Assembly (NCBI GenBank): GCA_965249225.1
Contig: CBDFLT010000009.1
Coordinates: forward strand, 1-64,000
DNA: 64,000 nt
Direction of reading: 5' to 3'
Source of the DNA: CBDFLT01 sp965249225
GTDB lineage: Bacteria > Chloroflexota > Dehalococcoidia > Lucifugimonadales > G963668185
This document shows, in pieces, positions 36,820 to 45,909 of this stretch. Positions within the stretch are counted from its first letter, which is position 1. Every line of letters starts with the position of its first letter. Made by a program: the position numbers and the translations under genes. Below the pieces are notes generated by a model. It searched no databases and was not told the DNA's origin. It was given only the letters and a program-made list of their open reading frames with translations.

Positions 36820-37901
36820 TCCCCTCTCGCTCCCGCGATGTCTCGACGCCGGATGAGCCAGAGGGCTGCGCCGCCGAGCACGGCGATGTATGCGGTCAGG
36901 ACGAGAAACGCTTGCAACTGGCCCGGCAGCTCGCTGACCCTGACAAGGCCGCCACTCTCGGTAAAGACCCTGGCTTCGGCTATCAACGCGTTGCTCTGTA
37001 CCCCGGTCTGAGCCATCCAGCCAGCGATGCTCGGTCCGAGTAAGAAGTCGGTCACTGTGCTGAACCAGTCGAATAGCCCACCTAGAACCTGAATAAGTAT
37101 CAGCTCGACGAAGAAATACGCCATAGAGATGGCAATGCCTATGCTCGATGATGAGGTCAACACCGACACGAACAGAGCTAGCATGACGTAGGGGGCCAAT
37201 CCATAGACCGCCTTGGCGAACATCACCGCGACGGTGGACCACTGACCTGAGTCCGCAAGTCCCCCGCCGTCGCCGCTGATGAACGAAGCGAGGATCAGGC
37301 TGCTGACCACGACGCCCAGGCCGACGATGATGAACCCTGCGCCGCCCATCAGCAGTAGCGACAGCACCTTCGCGCTCAGGAACTGCCAGCGGCCGACACC
37401 CCTGGTCAAGGCCGTCCGTAGCGTGCCCCAGCCGTACTCAACCCCCACGGCGGATGCTCCGAGAATCATGATGAGCAGGATTCCTAAGGAGTTGGCAACG
37501 CCGAGGCGATTGGAGAGACTACTCGGAAGGACGAAGCCCTCACGGTAGAAGCTGCGGAGCTCAGCGTCGTCTTCAAGCGTCTCCTCGCACTTCCCACTTG
37601 TCCGTCTCTTCTCTACCGCCTCAAGGATCTTCTTGTGGTCCTGTTCCGGGATAAGTGCTAGCTTGGCATCGACGTTGCCCTCTACGATGTCGACGCATGT
37701 GATGCGGACCGTGTCTCCGTTAGGTAGGTGGGTGCTAGAGAAAATACCCCCATACTTCCCAACGTCTTGGTACTGGGAGTAGTTGCCCCATAGACCGAGT
37801 TGCGTGATGGCGACGACGATGCCGAGCAGTATCCAGGGCATCCATCTCTTGCGGACCTTGAACAACTCCCAACGGATGAGGCGAAGCACCAGCATGATCA
37901 T
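36816..37901 (-). CDS. ABC-2 type transporter permease (array copy 2)
   Basis: 361 residues from the ATG at 37901. The N-terminal amphipathic helix and first membrane segment (LIRWELFKVRKRWMPWILLG) are followed by a long extracytoplasmic loop with CVDIVEG, then five further membrane segments including GVEYGWGTLRTALTRGVGRW, the coupling region of ABC-2 permeases. The C-terminal tail is RRRDIAGARGE. The start overlaps the previous paralogue's stop by 4 bp. No ATP-binding subunit is in the window. Confidence 0.85.
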   Translation of the reverse strand: MIMLVLRLIRWELFKVRKRWMPWILLGIVVAITQLGLWGNYSQYQDVGKYGGIFSSTHLPNGDTVRITCVDIVEGNVDAKLALIPEQDHKKILEAVEKRRTSGKCEETLEDDAELRSFYREGFVLPSSLSNRLGVANSLGILLIMILGASAVGVEYGWGTLRTALTRGVGRWQFLSAKVLSLLLMGGAGFIIVGLGVVVSSLILASFISGDGGGLADSGQWSTVAVMFAKAVYGLAPYVMLALFVSVLTSSSSIGIAISMAYFFVELILIQVLGGLFDWFSTVTDFLLGPSIAGWMAQTGVQSNALIAEARVFTESGGLVRVSELPGQLQAFLVLTAYIAVLGGAALWLIRRRDIAGARGE

Positions 37902-38961
37902 TCGCCCCGCGCTCCTGTCACGTCCTTGCGCTGGAACAGCCAAAACGCCGTTCCGCCCAGAACCACAACGTACGCCAACAGGATTAGGAAGGCGCGCAGG
38001 GCTCCCGGCAGGCTGTTGATGTCGAACAGCGCGGCGTTGCCGCCGGTCGTCTCCACGCCCGTTTCGATCATCCAGGCGGTGGCGTTGGTTCCAAGCAGAA
38101 AGTCGGAGACGTTGTTGAACCAGTCGAAAATACCTCCCAATATACTGACGAATATCAGTTCAAAGAAGTAGTACGCAGCAGAGAGGGCAATGCCCATGCT
38201 CGACGATGAGGTCAGTACGGTGAGGAACAGAGTCAGGATGGCGTATGGCAGCAGCCCATAGACCGCCTTGCCGAACATCACCGCCGCTGTGGACCACTGA
38301 CTGGTATCAGAGAGCCACCCTCCGTCGCCAAGTGTGAGTGAAGCGGCGATCAGGCTGCTGACCACGACGGTCAGAGATACGACAAGCAGCCCGGCAACAC
38401 TAAATAGCACGAGCGACAACGCTTTCGCCCCCAGGAACTGCCACCTGCCGGTACCCTTCGTCAATGCTGTTCGTAAGGTGCCCCAGCCGTACTCCGCGCC
38501 GACTGTCGACGCTCCCAGGATCATGACGAGGAGAACGCCGATGTAATGGGCGACTCCGAGGGCGTTGGCGAGACCGCCTGGAAGGACGAAGAACTCCCGG
38601 TGACGCTGGCGGTCCTCCGCTATCTGCTCAACGAGTCTGGACAGTTTCCGTGCTCTCGTCGTTGCTCGAGCCTCTTGCGAGCGTCCTCGCGCATCTCGCC
38701 AATCACCAATTCCACCTTGGCGTCGGCGGTCCCTTCGAGGATGTCGACACACGAGATCCTGATTATGGAATAATCACCATTGGCATCCCGTACTCCGTAA
38801 CCATCGTCGTATTCGTTGCCCACGTTCCCGTATGAAGCGTAGAAACCCCACAGGGTGGCTTGAACGACGGCGAGGGCGACGATCAAGAGAATCCAGGGCA
38901 TCCATCTCTTGCGAAGCTTGAACCACTCCCACCTGGTGAGGCGCAGGATGTGGACGATCAT
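37898..38961 (-). pseudogene. ABC-2 permease with frameshift (array copy 3)
   Basis: The first 110 residues (38961 down to about 38630, MIVHILRLTRWEWFKLRKRW) and the rest (from about 38640, EQIAEDRQRHREFFVLPGG onward) are in different frames. Compared with the intact paralogues the join falls in the extracytoplasmic loop after NCPDSLS, so one small indel separates them. The remainder, with AEYGWGTLRTALTKGTGRW and the tail RKDVTGARGE, is well preserved. The cause could be a recent mutation or a sequencing error. Confidence 0.8.
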
Positions 38962-40028
38962 TCGCCCCTCGCCCCAGCGATGTCCTTGCGCAGGAAGAGC
39001 CAGAAGGCAGCCGCGCCCAGAACGATGATGTAGGCCGCAACGACAAGGAAGGCGTGGAGTTGGCTCGGCAGGTCCTTGAGAGCGAACAGGGCCGCGTCAC
39101 CACCCGTCGTGCCGATGCCCGCCTCAGTCATCCACGCGGTCACATTGGGTCCCAGGAGGAAGTCGGTCACGTTACTGAACCAATCAAACAGACCACCCAG
39201 TGTCGCAACCAGCATGGACTCGGCGAAGTAGTACGCCAGGGAAAATGCGATGCCCATGCTCGACGATGAAGTCAGCACCGACAGAAACAGGGCCAGGATG
39301 GCGTAAGGGACCAGTCCGTAGACCGCCTTGCCAAACATCATCGCGACGGTGGACCACTGGCCGGAGTCCGCAAGCCCTCCGTCGTCAACGAGCAGCGAAG
39401 CGGCGATCAAGCTGCTCACCGCGACGGTCAGAGCCACGATGATGAACCCACCGGCGCCCAAAAGCAGGAGCGACAACGCCTTTGCCCCCAGGAACTGCCA
39501 GCGGCTGACACCCCTGGTCAACACCGCTCGCAAGGTGCCCCAGCCATACTCGATTCCCATTGCCGATGCACCCAGGATCATGATGAGGACGGCCCCGATG
39601 CTATGAGCAACCGCGAGGCCGTTGGAAAGGCTGTTGGGGAGGACGAAAGTCTGTCGAGTGTTGTCGCGGAACCGGGCTTCCTCCTTGATCTGGTCTGGGC
39701 AATCTTCCTCGCGCAGGAATTCCACCGTCCTGAGAGCGTCCTCTCGATACGCTTCACCGCTCTGTTCCACTTTGGTGTCGGCGGTGTCTTCCCAGATGTC
39801 GATGCAGCTCACAGGGATAACAGTAGGGTTCCCATCCGCACCCAGCGGCCCTCGAAAATAAAAGGTCGTCTGCTCTTCAATGGACGGACGGTCGTTGTAC
39901 GAGTAGTACATGCCCCATAGAGTGGCCTGGGCGATGACCACGGGGATGGCCAAGAGAATCCATGGCATCCATCGCTTGCGGAGCTTGAACCACTCCCACC
40001 GGGTGAGGCGCAGCACCGGGATGATCAT
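38958..40028 (-). CDS. ABC-2 type transporter permease (array copy 4)
   Basis: A complete 356-residue member: MIIPVLRLTRWEWFKLRKRW, an extracytoplasmic loop with VIPVSCIDIWEDTADTKVE, then GIEYGWGTLRAVLTRGVSRW and four more membrane helices ending RKDIAGARGE. Both ends overlap neighbours by 4 bp (ATGA), so translation is coupled along the array. Such permeases export peptides, antibiotics or lipids together with an ABC ATPase; the substrate here is unknown. Confidence 0.87.
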   Translation of the reverse strand: MIIPVLRLTRWEWFKLRKRWMPWILLAIPVVIAQATLWGMYYSYNDRPSIEEQTTFYFRGPLGADGNPTVIPVSCIDIWEDTADTKVEQSGEAYREDALRTVEFLREEDCPDQIKEEARFRDNTRQTFVLPNSLSNGLAVAHSIGAVLIMILGASAMGIEYGWGTLRAVLTRGVSRWQFLGAKALSLLLLGAGGFIIVALTVAVSSLIAASLLVDDGGLADSGQWSTVAMMFGKAVYGLVPYAILALFLSVLTSSSSMGIAFSLAYYFAESMLVATLGGLFDWFSNVTDFLLGPNVTAWMTEAGIGTTGGDAALFALKDLPSQLHAFLVVAAYIIVLGAAAFWLFLRKDIAGARGE

Positions 40029-40175
40029 TCGCCCCTCGCTCCGGCGATGTCATTGCGCTGAAAGCGCCAGAACGCCACGGAGCCCAGCACGACGATGTAG
40101 GCCAGCAGGACAAGAAAGGCGTGCAGGTTGCTCGGCAGATCGGACACGGGAACCGGAATGTTGTCGACCGCCCAG
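40025..40175 (-). pseudogene. ABC-2 permease, C-terminal fragment (array copy 5)
   Basis: Only the last about 49 codons remain: DNIPVPVSDLPSNLHAFLVL and the tail RNDIAGARGE, closely like copy 4. The 5' part was removed by the IS3-like element whose left end is at 40176. An ATPase gene may once have lain further upstream. Confidence 0.85.
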
Positions 40176-40287
40176 TGTGTATCGTCAGCACATTTGGGAC
40201 AGCTGATGGGGAATTGAGAAGCGACAATTAAGGCGATTGTCCTGGCTCAGGTAGGAGAGTAGATTCACGGAAGTGAAAGGAGCCAGG

Positions 40288-40650
40288 ATGCAGGAAGTCA
40301 GTCGAAGCTACGATCAAGCCGACGAGAACGCGAGGCAGGTGGTCCGACGGACCAGAAACGTTACACGTCGCAAGTACACACCTGAGGAGAAGGTACGGAT
40401 CGTCATAGAGGGGATCCGCGGGGAGATATCAGTCAGCGCCTTGTGCAGGCGAGAGGGAATCAACCCCGGGGTCTATTACAAGTGGCTCAAGGACTACATG
40501 GAGGCGGGCAAGTCGAGGCTGAAGGGTGACACGCTACGGGAGGCGAACAAGGCGGAGGTCGATGCCTTGAAGCGCGAGAACGAGCGGCTCAAGGAACTTG
40601 TTGCTCAGCTGTCGGTGGAGAACCTGGTCCTGAAAAAAAGCCTCGGTTAG
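40288..40650 (+). CDS. IS3-like transposase OrfA (copy A)
   Basis: 120 residues from the ATG at 40288, preceded by AAAGGAG. Helix-turn-helix: TRRKYTPEEKVRIVIEG...SVSALCRREGINPGVYYKWL. Zipper: LKRENERLKELVAQLSVEN. It ends shortly after CTGAAAAAAAGC (A7 at 40633-40639). A -1 shift there enters the OrfB frame (read as KPRLEPMGKPYV), giving the usual OrfAB fusion transposase. Confidence 0.9.
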   Translation: MQEVSRSYDQADENARQVVRRTRNVTRRKYTPEEKVRIVIEGIRGEISVSALCRREGINPGVYYKWLKDYMEAGKSRLKGDTLREANKAEVDALKRENERLKELVAQLSVENLVLKKSLG

Positions 40651-40655
40651 AGCCC

Positions 40656-41648
40656 ATGGGCAAGCCCTATGTGAGAAGGGAGGCCCAGCTCAAGGCGGAG
40701 GTCCTTCAGATCGTCGAGAGGTCTCCTCTGCCGGTCAGGCAGACCCTCCAAGAGTTGCAGATAGCACCCTCGACCTACTACCGCTGGAAGAGCAGGTATC
40801 GAGACAAGGGGTTTAACGGTCTGGTAGACCGGCCACCAGAGCCCAGGCGAGTGTGGAACCGGTTGGCTACAAAGCAAAGACGGTACGTGGTCAGGTATGC
40901 GTTGGAGCACCCATCGTTGAGCCCGAGAGAGGTGGCGACCACCCTGGTGGACGAACAGGTCATGTACGTCTCCGAGTCCACCGTATACCGGATACTGAAG
41001 GAAGCGGGGCTCATCAAGCCGCCCGAGACCAAGGGCTTCCCAGCAGGAAAGGAGTTTCACACCAAGACTGCCAGGCCCAATGAGCTATGGCAGACCGATG
41101 CCAGCTACTTCTTCGTGGTGGGTTGGGGCTACTACTACCTGATCAGCGTGCTGGATGACTATTCCAGGATGATCGTGGGCTGGAGGGTGCAGACCAGCAT
41201 GAGCAGTGCCGACATCATCGACGTGGTCCAGGATGCGGTGGAGTTCACCGGTCAACCGACGGCGCCTGTAGAGCCAGGTCCAGCCCTTCTGAGCGACAAC
41301 GGTCCAGGCTTTCTGTCTAGGGCGTTGGACGAGTTCCTAAGGGCCAGGTTCATGAAACACATCTTCGCCTCACCTTTCCATCCCCAGACCAACGGCAAGT
41401 TGGAGCGGTACCATCGCACAGCCAAGGCTAAGGTCAACGTCTTTGTCCACCACAGCCTGGAAGAGCTTGTAGCGGCTATGGAGGGCTTCGTAAGGTACTA
41501 CAACTACGAGCGCTATCACGAGGCTTTGGGGAACATCACGCCGGCGGATATGTACCACGGACGCCAAGACGCCATACTGGCGACGAGACAGGAGGTGAAG
41601 CAAAAGAGTCTAGCCGAACGGAGGTTGGCAAATCTGAGAACTGCCTGA
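40656..41648 (+). CDS. IS3-like transposase OrfB (copy A)
   Basis: A 330-residue rve-type integrase. An N-terminal HTH (STYYRWKSRYRDKGFNGLVD) is followed by the DDE core: ELWQTDASYFFVVGWGYYY and ISVLDDYSR (first Asp region), ALLSDNGPGFLSRALDEFL (second Asp) and FHPQTNGKLERYHRTAKAK (Glu). It lies in the -1 frame relative to OrfA. The protein is the same as in copy B. Confidence 0.93.
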   Translation: MGKPYVRREAQLKAEVLQIVERSPLPVRQTLQELQIAPSTYYRWKSRYRDKGFNGLVDRPPEPRRVWNRLATKQRRYVVRYALEHPSLSPREVATTLVDEQVMYVSESTVYRILKEAGLIKPPETKGFPAGKEFHTKTARPNELWQTDASYFFVVGWGYYYLISVLDDYSRMIVGWRVQTSMSSADIIDVVQDAVEFTGQPTAPVEPGPALLSDNGPGFLSRALDEFLRARFMKHIFASPFHPQTNGKLERYHRTAKAKVNVFVHHSLEELVAAMEGFVRYYNYERYHEALGNITPADMYHGRQDAILATRQEVKQKSLAERRLANLRTA

Positions 41649-41716
41649 GCCGGTTAGCGTCCAAGTTGCACGCTTTAAAGGCTCCCCTTTTGTCCCACTT
41701 GTTTTGACGACGTACA

Positions 41717-42078
41717 TCGTCGACACCCCTTCATCCTGGCCTTCTCTCGCAATGGGAAAAGGGACTTCTGAGACAGGTTCCCTCCCCCATCTCCACCACT
41801 CCAAAAGGGTGACCTTTTGGAGTGCCTGCTGGTAATCCACGGTCACCTTGAGGGCTCAAAGCTTCAAGTCAGTTGCCGCGCGCGCGCCTGCACCCGAGAC
41901 ATTCCAAGTCCCAAGTCGGCGAGCCTATTACCGCCCGGATGGGACTAACTTAAAGAGTGGTACAACTACCGGGGGCAAGGCGTCACCTCATCGTGAGAGG
42001 TGTATACTAGCGGAGTGGTTTCTGCGCTTAGCGCCGGGTTGTGGGTATGCCGTCTCAGAATAGTCTAGGAGGAGTCCG
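41717..42078 (+). promoter_or_regulatory. Rieske gene upstream region with repeat and candidate -10
   Basis: No gene is present. It holds a stray IS1182 right end (CTTCTGAGACAGGTTC, 41765-41780), a 12-bp hairpin (41797-41824), a 39-bp segment from 41943 that recurs imperfectly at 45438, and TATACT at 42003-42008, a likely -10 about 70 bp before the Rieske start. The -35 is not clear. Confidence 0.4.
41797..41824. repeat. Perfect 12-bp stem with GTGA loop
   Basis: CACTCCAAAAGG is followed by GTGA and then CCTTTTGGAGTG. The RNA would form a stable hairpin with a GNRA-type loop. No T-run follows in either direction, so it is not an obvious terminator. Confidence 0.75.
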
Positions 42079-43308
42079 GTGGTAGGACGTAATAACGGTC
42101 AAGCCAACGGCAGAATCCAGAGGTTGATCGAGAATTATAGGCCGGGGTGGACACTGGAACAGGCGTTGTACACCGATCCGGAGATCTACGAACTCGACGT
42201 CGAAAAGATATTCCAAAGATACTGGCTATACGCCGGGCATGTCAGCCAGATACCGAACCCGGGCGACTACTTCCTCCGACGGGTCCTGGACGAGACGCTG
42301 ATCATCATCCGGGGCGACGACGACCAGGTGCACGCCCTATACAACGTCTGCCGTCATCGTGGTTCGCAGATCTGCTGGGAAGAGACGGGCCACGTGGGGA
42401 ACCTGGTGTGTCCCTACCACGCCTGGGTCTACAACCGGGACGGAACGCTCAAGCACGCACGGCTGTTTCCCGAGGACTTCGACAAGTCGCGGTTCGGGCT
42501 TCACCGGGCGCCTGTGGAGGTCCTGGAGGGGTTCATCTTCTTCAGCCTGTCGGACGAACCTGTTGACTTCGAACCCATCTTGAGGGACATCCGGCCGCGC
42601 ATGGAGCCCTACGACTTCGGCAGCGCCAAGGTATGCCACACCAAACGCGTTTACGTCCAGGCCAACTGGAAGCTCCTCGCCGAGAACTACCGCGAATGTT
42701 ACCACTGCGGCCCAGCCCATCCCGAACTGTGCCGTACACTGCCTTTGGCCGCGGCGGTCGGCTCCCCTAAGCATACGTTGGAAGAGGAGCGACTCACTGA
42801 GATCGCAGAGGTTCGATGGCGTGAGATGGGGCTGCCGTCGGAGCCGCTCTCCCAGACGGTCTATACCTGGCACGAGGTGTTCCGCCTCCCCCTCTCCGAG
42901 GGCTTCCTGAGCCACACAGTGGACGGACAGATGGTGGCACCACCGCTGGGCCGATTTGAGTCCGAGAGGCCGGAGGATATCGGATTTTTCGCCACCGCCA
43001 TTCTCCCCACCTTTACCCTCGAATCCAGCGGCGACCATGCCGTGATGATGTGTTTTACACCCGCGGGCCCGACCGTGACCGAGGTGTATATGGAGTGGCT
43101 GGTCCGTGGAGATGCGGTCGAAGGCGCGGATTACGACGTGGATCGGGTGACGCACATGTGGAATATAATCAGTCCGCAGGACTGGCGTATTTGCGAGGGT
43201 ACCCAGGTCTCCCTCAGCTCCAGCCACTACCGCGCCGGGCCTTACTCCGAGGCAGAGTCGCGGCCGGACATTTTTATACGGTGGTACCTGCGGTCGTTGG
43301 AAGAATAG
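42079..43308 (+). CDS. Rieske non-heme iron oxygenase, large subunit (GbcA-like)
   Basis: 409 residues from a GTG preceded by AGGAGG. Rieske [2Fe-2S] ligands: C91, H93, C111, H114 (CRHRGSQICW...CPYHAW). Mononuclear iron site: H209 and H214 in ENYRECYHCGPAHPE, and D368 in QDWRICEG. The pattern is closest to glycine-betaine monooxygenase (GbcA) type demethylases, which release formaldehyde, rather than to classic ring dioxygenases. A formaldehyde dehydrogenase and a solute-binding protein nearby support that reading. No reductase gene is in the window. A second, broken copy lies inverted at 47875. Confidence 0.88.
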   Translation: MVGRNNGQANGRIQRLIENYRPGWTLEQALYTDPEIYELDVEKIFQRYWLYAGHVSQIPNPGDYFLRRVLDETLIIIRGDDDQVHALYNVCRHRGSQICWEETGHVGNLVCPYHAWVYNRDGTLKHARLFPEDFDKSRFGLHRAPVEVLEGFIFFSLSDEPVDFEPILRDIRPRMEPYDFGSAKVCHTKRVYVQANWKLLAENYRECYHCGPAHPELCRTLPLAAAVGSPKHTLEEERLTEIAEVRWREMGLPSEPLSQTVYTWHEVFRLPLSEGFLSHTVDGQMVAPPLGRFESERPEDIGFFATAILPTFTLESSGDHAVMMCFTPAGPTVTEVYMEWLVRGDAVEGADYDVDRVTHMWNIISPQDWRICEGTQVSLSSSHYRAGPYSEAESRPDIFIRWYLRSLEE

Positions 43309-43315
43309 TCTTCGG

Positions 43316-43525
43316 TCAGGCGGGCTCATCGCTGACGAGGAGCGAAAACCTACTCGTCATCGCGCCAGGGTTCGCCTCGAAATTGCCATAAGCTGGGTCC
43401 TGACGAGATCCCCCCAAGATTGAAACGGCCGGCGTATTGGCCGTGTATAACACGTCGAGCCCATATTGTGGTAACCCGTTGCCCATTCTGGTAATGTGTA
43501 GCAGCTCGCATTGCTCGCAAGCCAC
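43316..43525 (-). CDS. Small convergent ORF beside the Rieske gene (copy A)
   Basis: About 69 residues from a GTG (ACEQCELLHITRMGNGLPQY...). It ends 8 bp from the Rieske stop, tail to tail. The frame stays open further upstream to about 43600. The same arrangement and frame occur beside the second Rieske copy (47580-47867). The central DNA is almost identical in the two copies. It has two or more Cys in a CxxC arrangement but no known family. It could instead be a conserved untranslated element. Confidence 0.35.
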   Translation of the reverse strand: MACEQCELLHITRMGNGLPQYGLDVLYTANTPAVSILGGSRQDPAYGNFEANPGAMTSRFSLLVSDEPA

Positions 43526-43661
43526 GTCTTGACTCCCGCAAGTTTCCTGGTATCGTTGGCACCGTAATCGGCTGCGTCGAAATCTCGCGACGAATCCCCA
43601 AATTCGTTATGAATCCCAAATCCTAAGTGTTTACGATTTTGTAGTAGCAGGAGGGCAACAA

Positions 43662-45206
43662 ATGCATAGGTCAAGGAAAGCCGGGCCGGGCGCCATTGTG
43701 GCGCTGCTCGCGATGATGGTCTCGTTGGCCATGGTCGCAGCGGCCTGCGGCGGGGATGATGAGAAGGTAGTGGAGACCATTGTGGTGGAGAAAGAGGTGC
43801 CCGTGGAGGTGGTGAAGGAGGTGATAGTGGAGAAACAGGTGCCCGTGGAGGTGGTGAAGATTGTAGAGAAAGAGGTGGAGGTGGTGAGGGAGGTAGAGGT
43901 AATTACGGAGGTGGAGAAGATCGTGGAGGTGGAGGTGGCGCCAGAGGAGAAAGAGCCGGTCACCCTCGTGTGGTGGTGGTGGGGCGAGGATAACACGCCT
44001 GGCGTCCAGGACTGGGTCGACGCCTTAGTCCCGATTTATGAGGCGGAGAACCCCCACATCACCATCGACGCCGTCTACAACACCACCGACGGCATAGTAC
44101 CTAACACCGTAGCAGCCGTGGCAGCGCAGGGAGGCCCCGACATCGGCCACTACTGGTCCACGGGACTGCTGTTGGACGACATGTTCAACGGCCAGTTCGT
44201 GCCGCTGGAAGATCTGATCCCCGAGGCGATCGACCACATCCTCCCGTTCGTGCGTAACTACATCACGTACGAGGGGCATGTATGGGGTATACCCAACGCC
44301 ACCACCGGCGAGCCGTGGGTGTACAACAAGATCCTCTGGGAGCAGGCCGGCTTGGACCGCGACTTTATCCCTGAGACCTGGGACCAGCTTCTTGAGGTCG
44401 GGGCAGCGCTCAACGCGGCCGGGATCACCCCGATGGCCGCTGGTGTGAAGGACCAGTGGTGGCTCGACTGGCCGTGGCTGATGTTGCTACCGATGTCCAT
44501 CGACAGCGAGCGGGAGTTCATCGAGGACTACACCGGGATCAGCGGCGCCAAGCAGACCGACCCCGAGTATCTCGAGACATGGTTGAGACTCCAAGAGCTG
44601 ATCGACGCAGACTTCTTCTCCCCAGAGGTGAACTCGTTGGGATTAATCGAGGGCTGGGACATGCTCCCGAGTGGCACAGGGGCCATGACCATGGGGTTGG
44701 ATGCCTTGGCGATCCAGTGGGAGCGCGATCTTGGTGAGGGGAATGTTGGAATTTTCATCACACCGAAGTATGACGACGGCGCCCACGGCGATAAGTACCA
44801 GACGGGTACCGCCTACTCAGTAGTCTACAAATGGAGCGATCACCCGCAAGAGGCGGCCGACTTCCTGGCCTTCCAGCACAGGTCGGACATCATGAAGCTG
44901 CTGTACGAGCTCAGCGGGGTGATTTTGATGGACGACCGCTTCGAGAGGGAGTGGCTGGACACCCCCGTCGCCCGCCAGCTGTACGACTGGACGTACGACG
45001 AGGCGAAAGTTGGCGAGTCGCTGTACCACATCGCCTGGCCCACCTTGCTCGACATCACCTGGCCCGGTACCGGTGCGATCTTTACCGGAGAAATGACCCC
45101 GCTTGAGGTCGCCGAGCTGGCAGAGCAAGTGGTGTCGGACTGGCGGCGGGACAACCCAGAGCAGGTGGAAAAGTACAAGAGGTGGCTCGAGACCTCCGGA
45201 TTCTAG
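43662..45206 (+). CDS. Extracellular solute-binding lipoprotein (family 1)
   Basis: 514 residues. Signal peptide with lipobox MVAAACGG, then an unusual stalk of VEKEVPVEVVKEV-type repeats (about residues 36-90), a feature of Chloroflexota substrate-binding proteins. The binding domain begins VTLVWWWWGEDNTPG and continues as a family 1 (MalE/UgpB-like) protein with QGGPDIGHYWSTGLLLDD and TEFAxGxxAM-like YQTGTAYSVV segments. It would capture a small organic solute for an ABC importer; no permease or ATPase is nearby. A strong terminator follows at 45231. Confidence 0.9.
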   Translation: MHRSRKAGPGAIVALLAMMVSLAMVAAACGGDDEKVVETIVVEKEVPVEVVKEVIVEKQVPVEVVKIVEKEVEVVREVEVITEVEKIVEVEVAPEEKEPVTLVWWWWGEDNTPGVQDWVDALVPIYEAENPHITIDAVYNTTDGIVPNTVAAVAAQGGPDIGHYWSTGLLLDDMFNGQFVPLEDLIPEAIDHILPFVRNYITYEGHVWGIPNATTGEPWVYNKILWEQAGLDRDFIPETWDQLLEVGAALNAAGITPMAAGVKDQWWLDWPWLMLLPMSIDSEREFIEDYTGISGAKQTDPEYLETWLRLQELIDADFFSPEVNSLGLIEGWDMLPSGTGAMTMGLDALAIQWERDLGEGNVGIFITPKYDDGAHGDKYQTGTAYSVVYKWSDHPQEAADFLAFQHRSDIMKLLYELSGVILMDDRFEREWLDTPVARQLYDWTYDEAKVGESLYHIAWPTLLDITWPGTGAIFTGEMTPLEVAELAEQVVSDWRRDNPEQVEKYKRWLETSGF

Positions 45207-45230
45207 GCGAGTAAGCTCAGAGCCCTTTGA

Positions 45231-45276
45231 GAAACCCTCCGGAGGGTCCGCCGAATCCTCCGGGGGGTTTCTTTTT
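45231..45276 (+). terminator. Rho-independent terminator of the solute-binding protein gene
   Basis: The left arm GAAACCCTCCGGAGG (45231) pairs with CCTCCGGGGGGTTTC (45257-45271), followed by TTTTT. It lies 25 bp after the stop codon. Confidence 0.88.
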
Positions 45277-45909
45277 ACATTACAGGCCTTCTACCCTCTA
45301 TCTTGTGTTCTCACCCCTTGCTTTCAGGTCTGCAGGGCCGGCTTAGCTTCATCTCGTACGTAACTTGGATTTCAGCCGGTCTAGAAAGAGGCGGGCCGAG
45401 GCAATTTCAGCCGGTGAGCCTCTGACAGCCCTAACATGACTAATTTACAGAGTGGTACAAGTACCGGGAGCAGGTCAAGGTCTGGCCTTTGACCAAATCA
45501 TGGGAACAGCTTCGGGATGCGGCGTGGATGACCTGGTGGAGACGGGAGAGCAACTGTCTTAAAGTGGATATCCCAGATGGTCTGACTAACATTGCCTAGC
45601 AATATTGCAAAAGGTATCTACATCCGTATTCAGGCACTCTCGCATCGCCTCGGCCACGAAGTCGGCTACTTTATGACGAATTGCGTGTTACTTGGACAGA
45701 CTCCTAGTGCCCTGTCGCGCGAATCCACGGACGAAGGGTGCTGTGCTTAGACCCTGGTCTAGGCTATCAGGGTTCGAACCCGGGCAACCGAGTACCTAAC
45801 AAATTGGCGAACGCATAAGGGCCAGGCCCCTTCATGGAGGACTCTGGCCCTCTGCTCGGATAGCCGAGTCGGTGTCTGTACGGGTCTCGGGTTATGATCC
45901 CGGTGGGCG
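45277..45909. other. Intergenic stretch without a supported gene
   Basis: 633 bp. It contains the second copy of the Rieske upstream repeat (45438-45476), the self-complementary GGTACAAGTACC, and a loose inverted repeat AGGGCCAG...CTGGCCCT (about 45820-45854) that might form a terminator for the minus-strand genes but lacks a T-run. Two tRNA T-arm-like motifs did not extend to tRNAs. Confidence 0.5.
45438..45476 (+). repeat. Imperfect copy of the Rieske upstream segment
   Basis: GACTAATTTACAGAGTGGTA... matches 41943-41981 with about five differences over 39 bp. In the first location it lies about 100 bp before the Rieske gene; here no gene follows. It may be a relic promoter or a regulator-binding site. 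Confidence 0.65.

Larger units (their letters stand above)
40176..41716 (+). mobile_element. IS3-like element, intact copy A (1,541 bp)
   Basis: The left end is TGTGTATCGTCAGCACATTTGGGACA (core TGGGACA) and the right end, read inward, TGTACGTCGTCA...AAGTGGGACA. 19 of 26 positions match as inverted repeats. The element is repeated at 48199-49738 with one clear length difference, a run of seven versus six A. Flanking bases show no target duplication, so recombination between copies may have exchanged flanks. Confidence 0.9.

Noticed and set aside
42337..43329. 330-codon frame antisense to the Rieske gene
   Set aside because: A shadow of a well-supported Rieske gene; its partial repetition at 47854-48240 is explained by the duplicated Rieske sequence.
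45820..45854. Inverted repeat AGGGCCAG...CTGGCCCT as a terminator
   Set aside because: The arms are only 8 bp with an 18-nt loop and no T-run follows on either strand.
45765..45900. tRNA-like T-arm motifs (GGTTCGAACCC and a similar motif)
   Set aside because: No acceptor, D or anticodon arms could be built around them.
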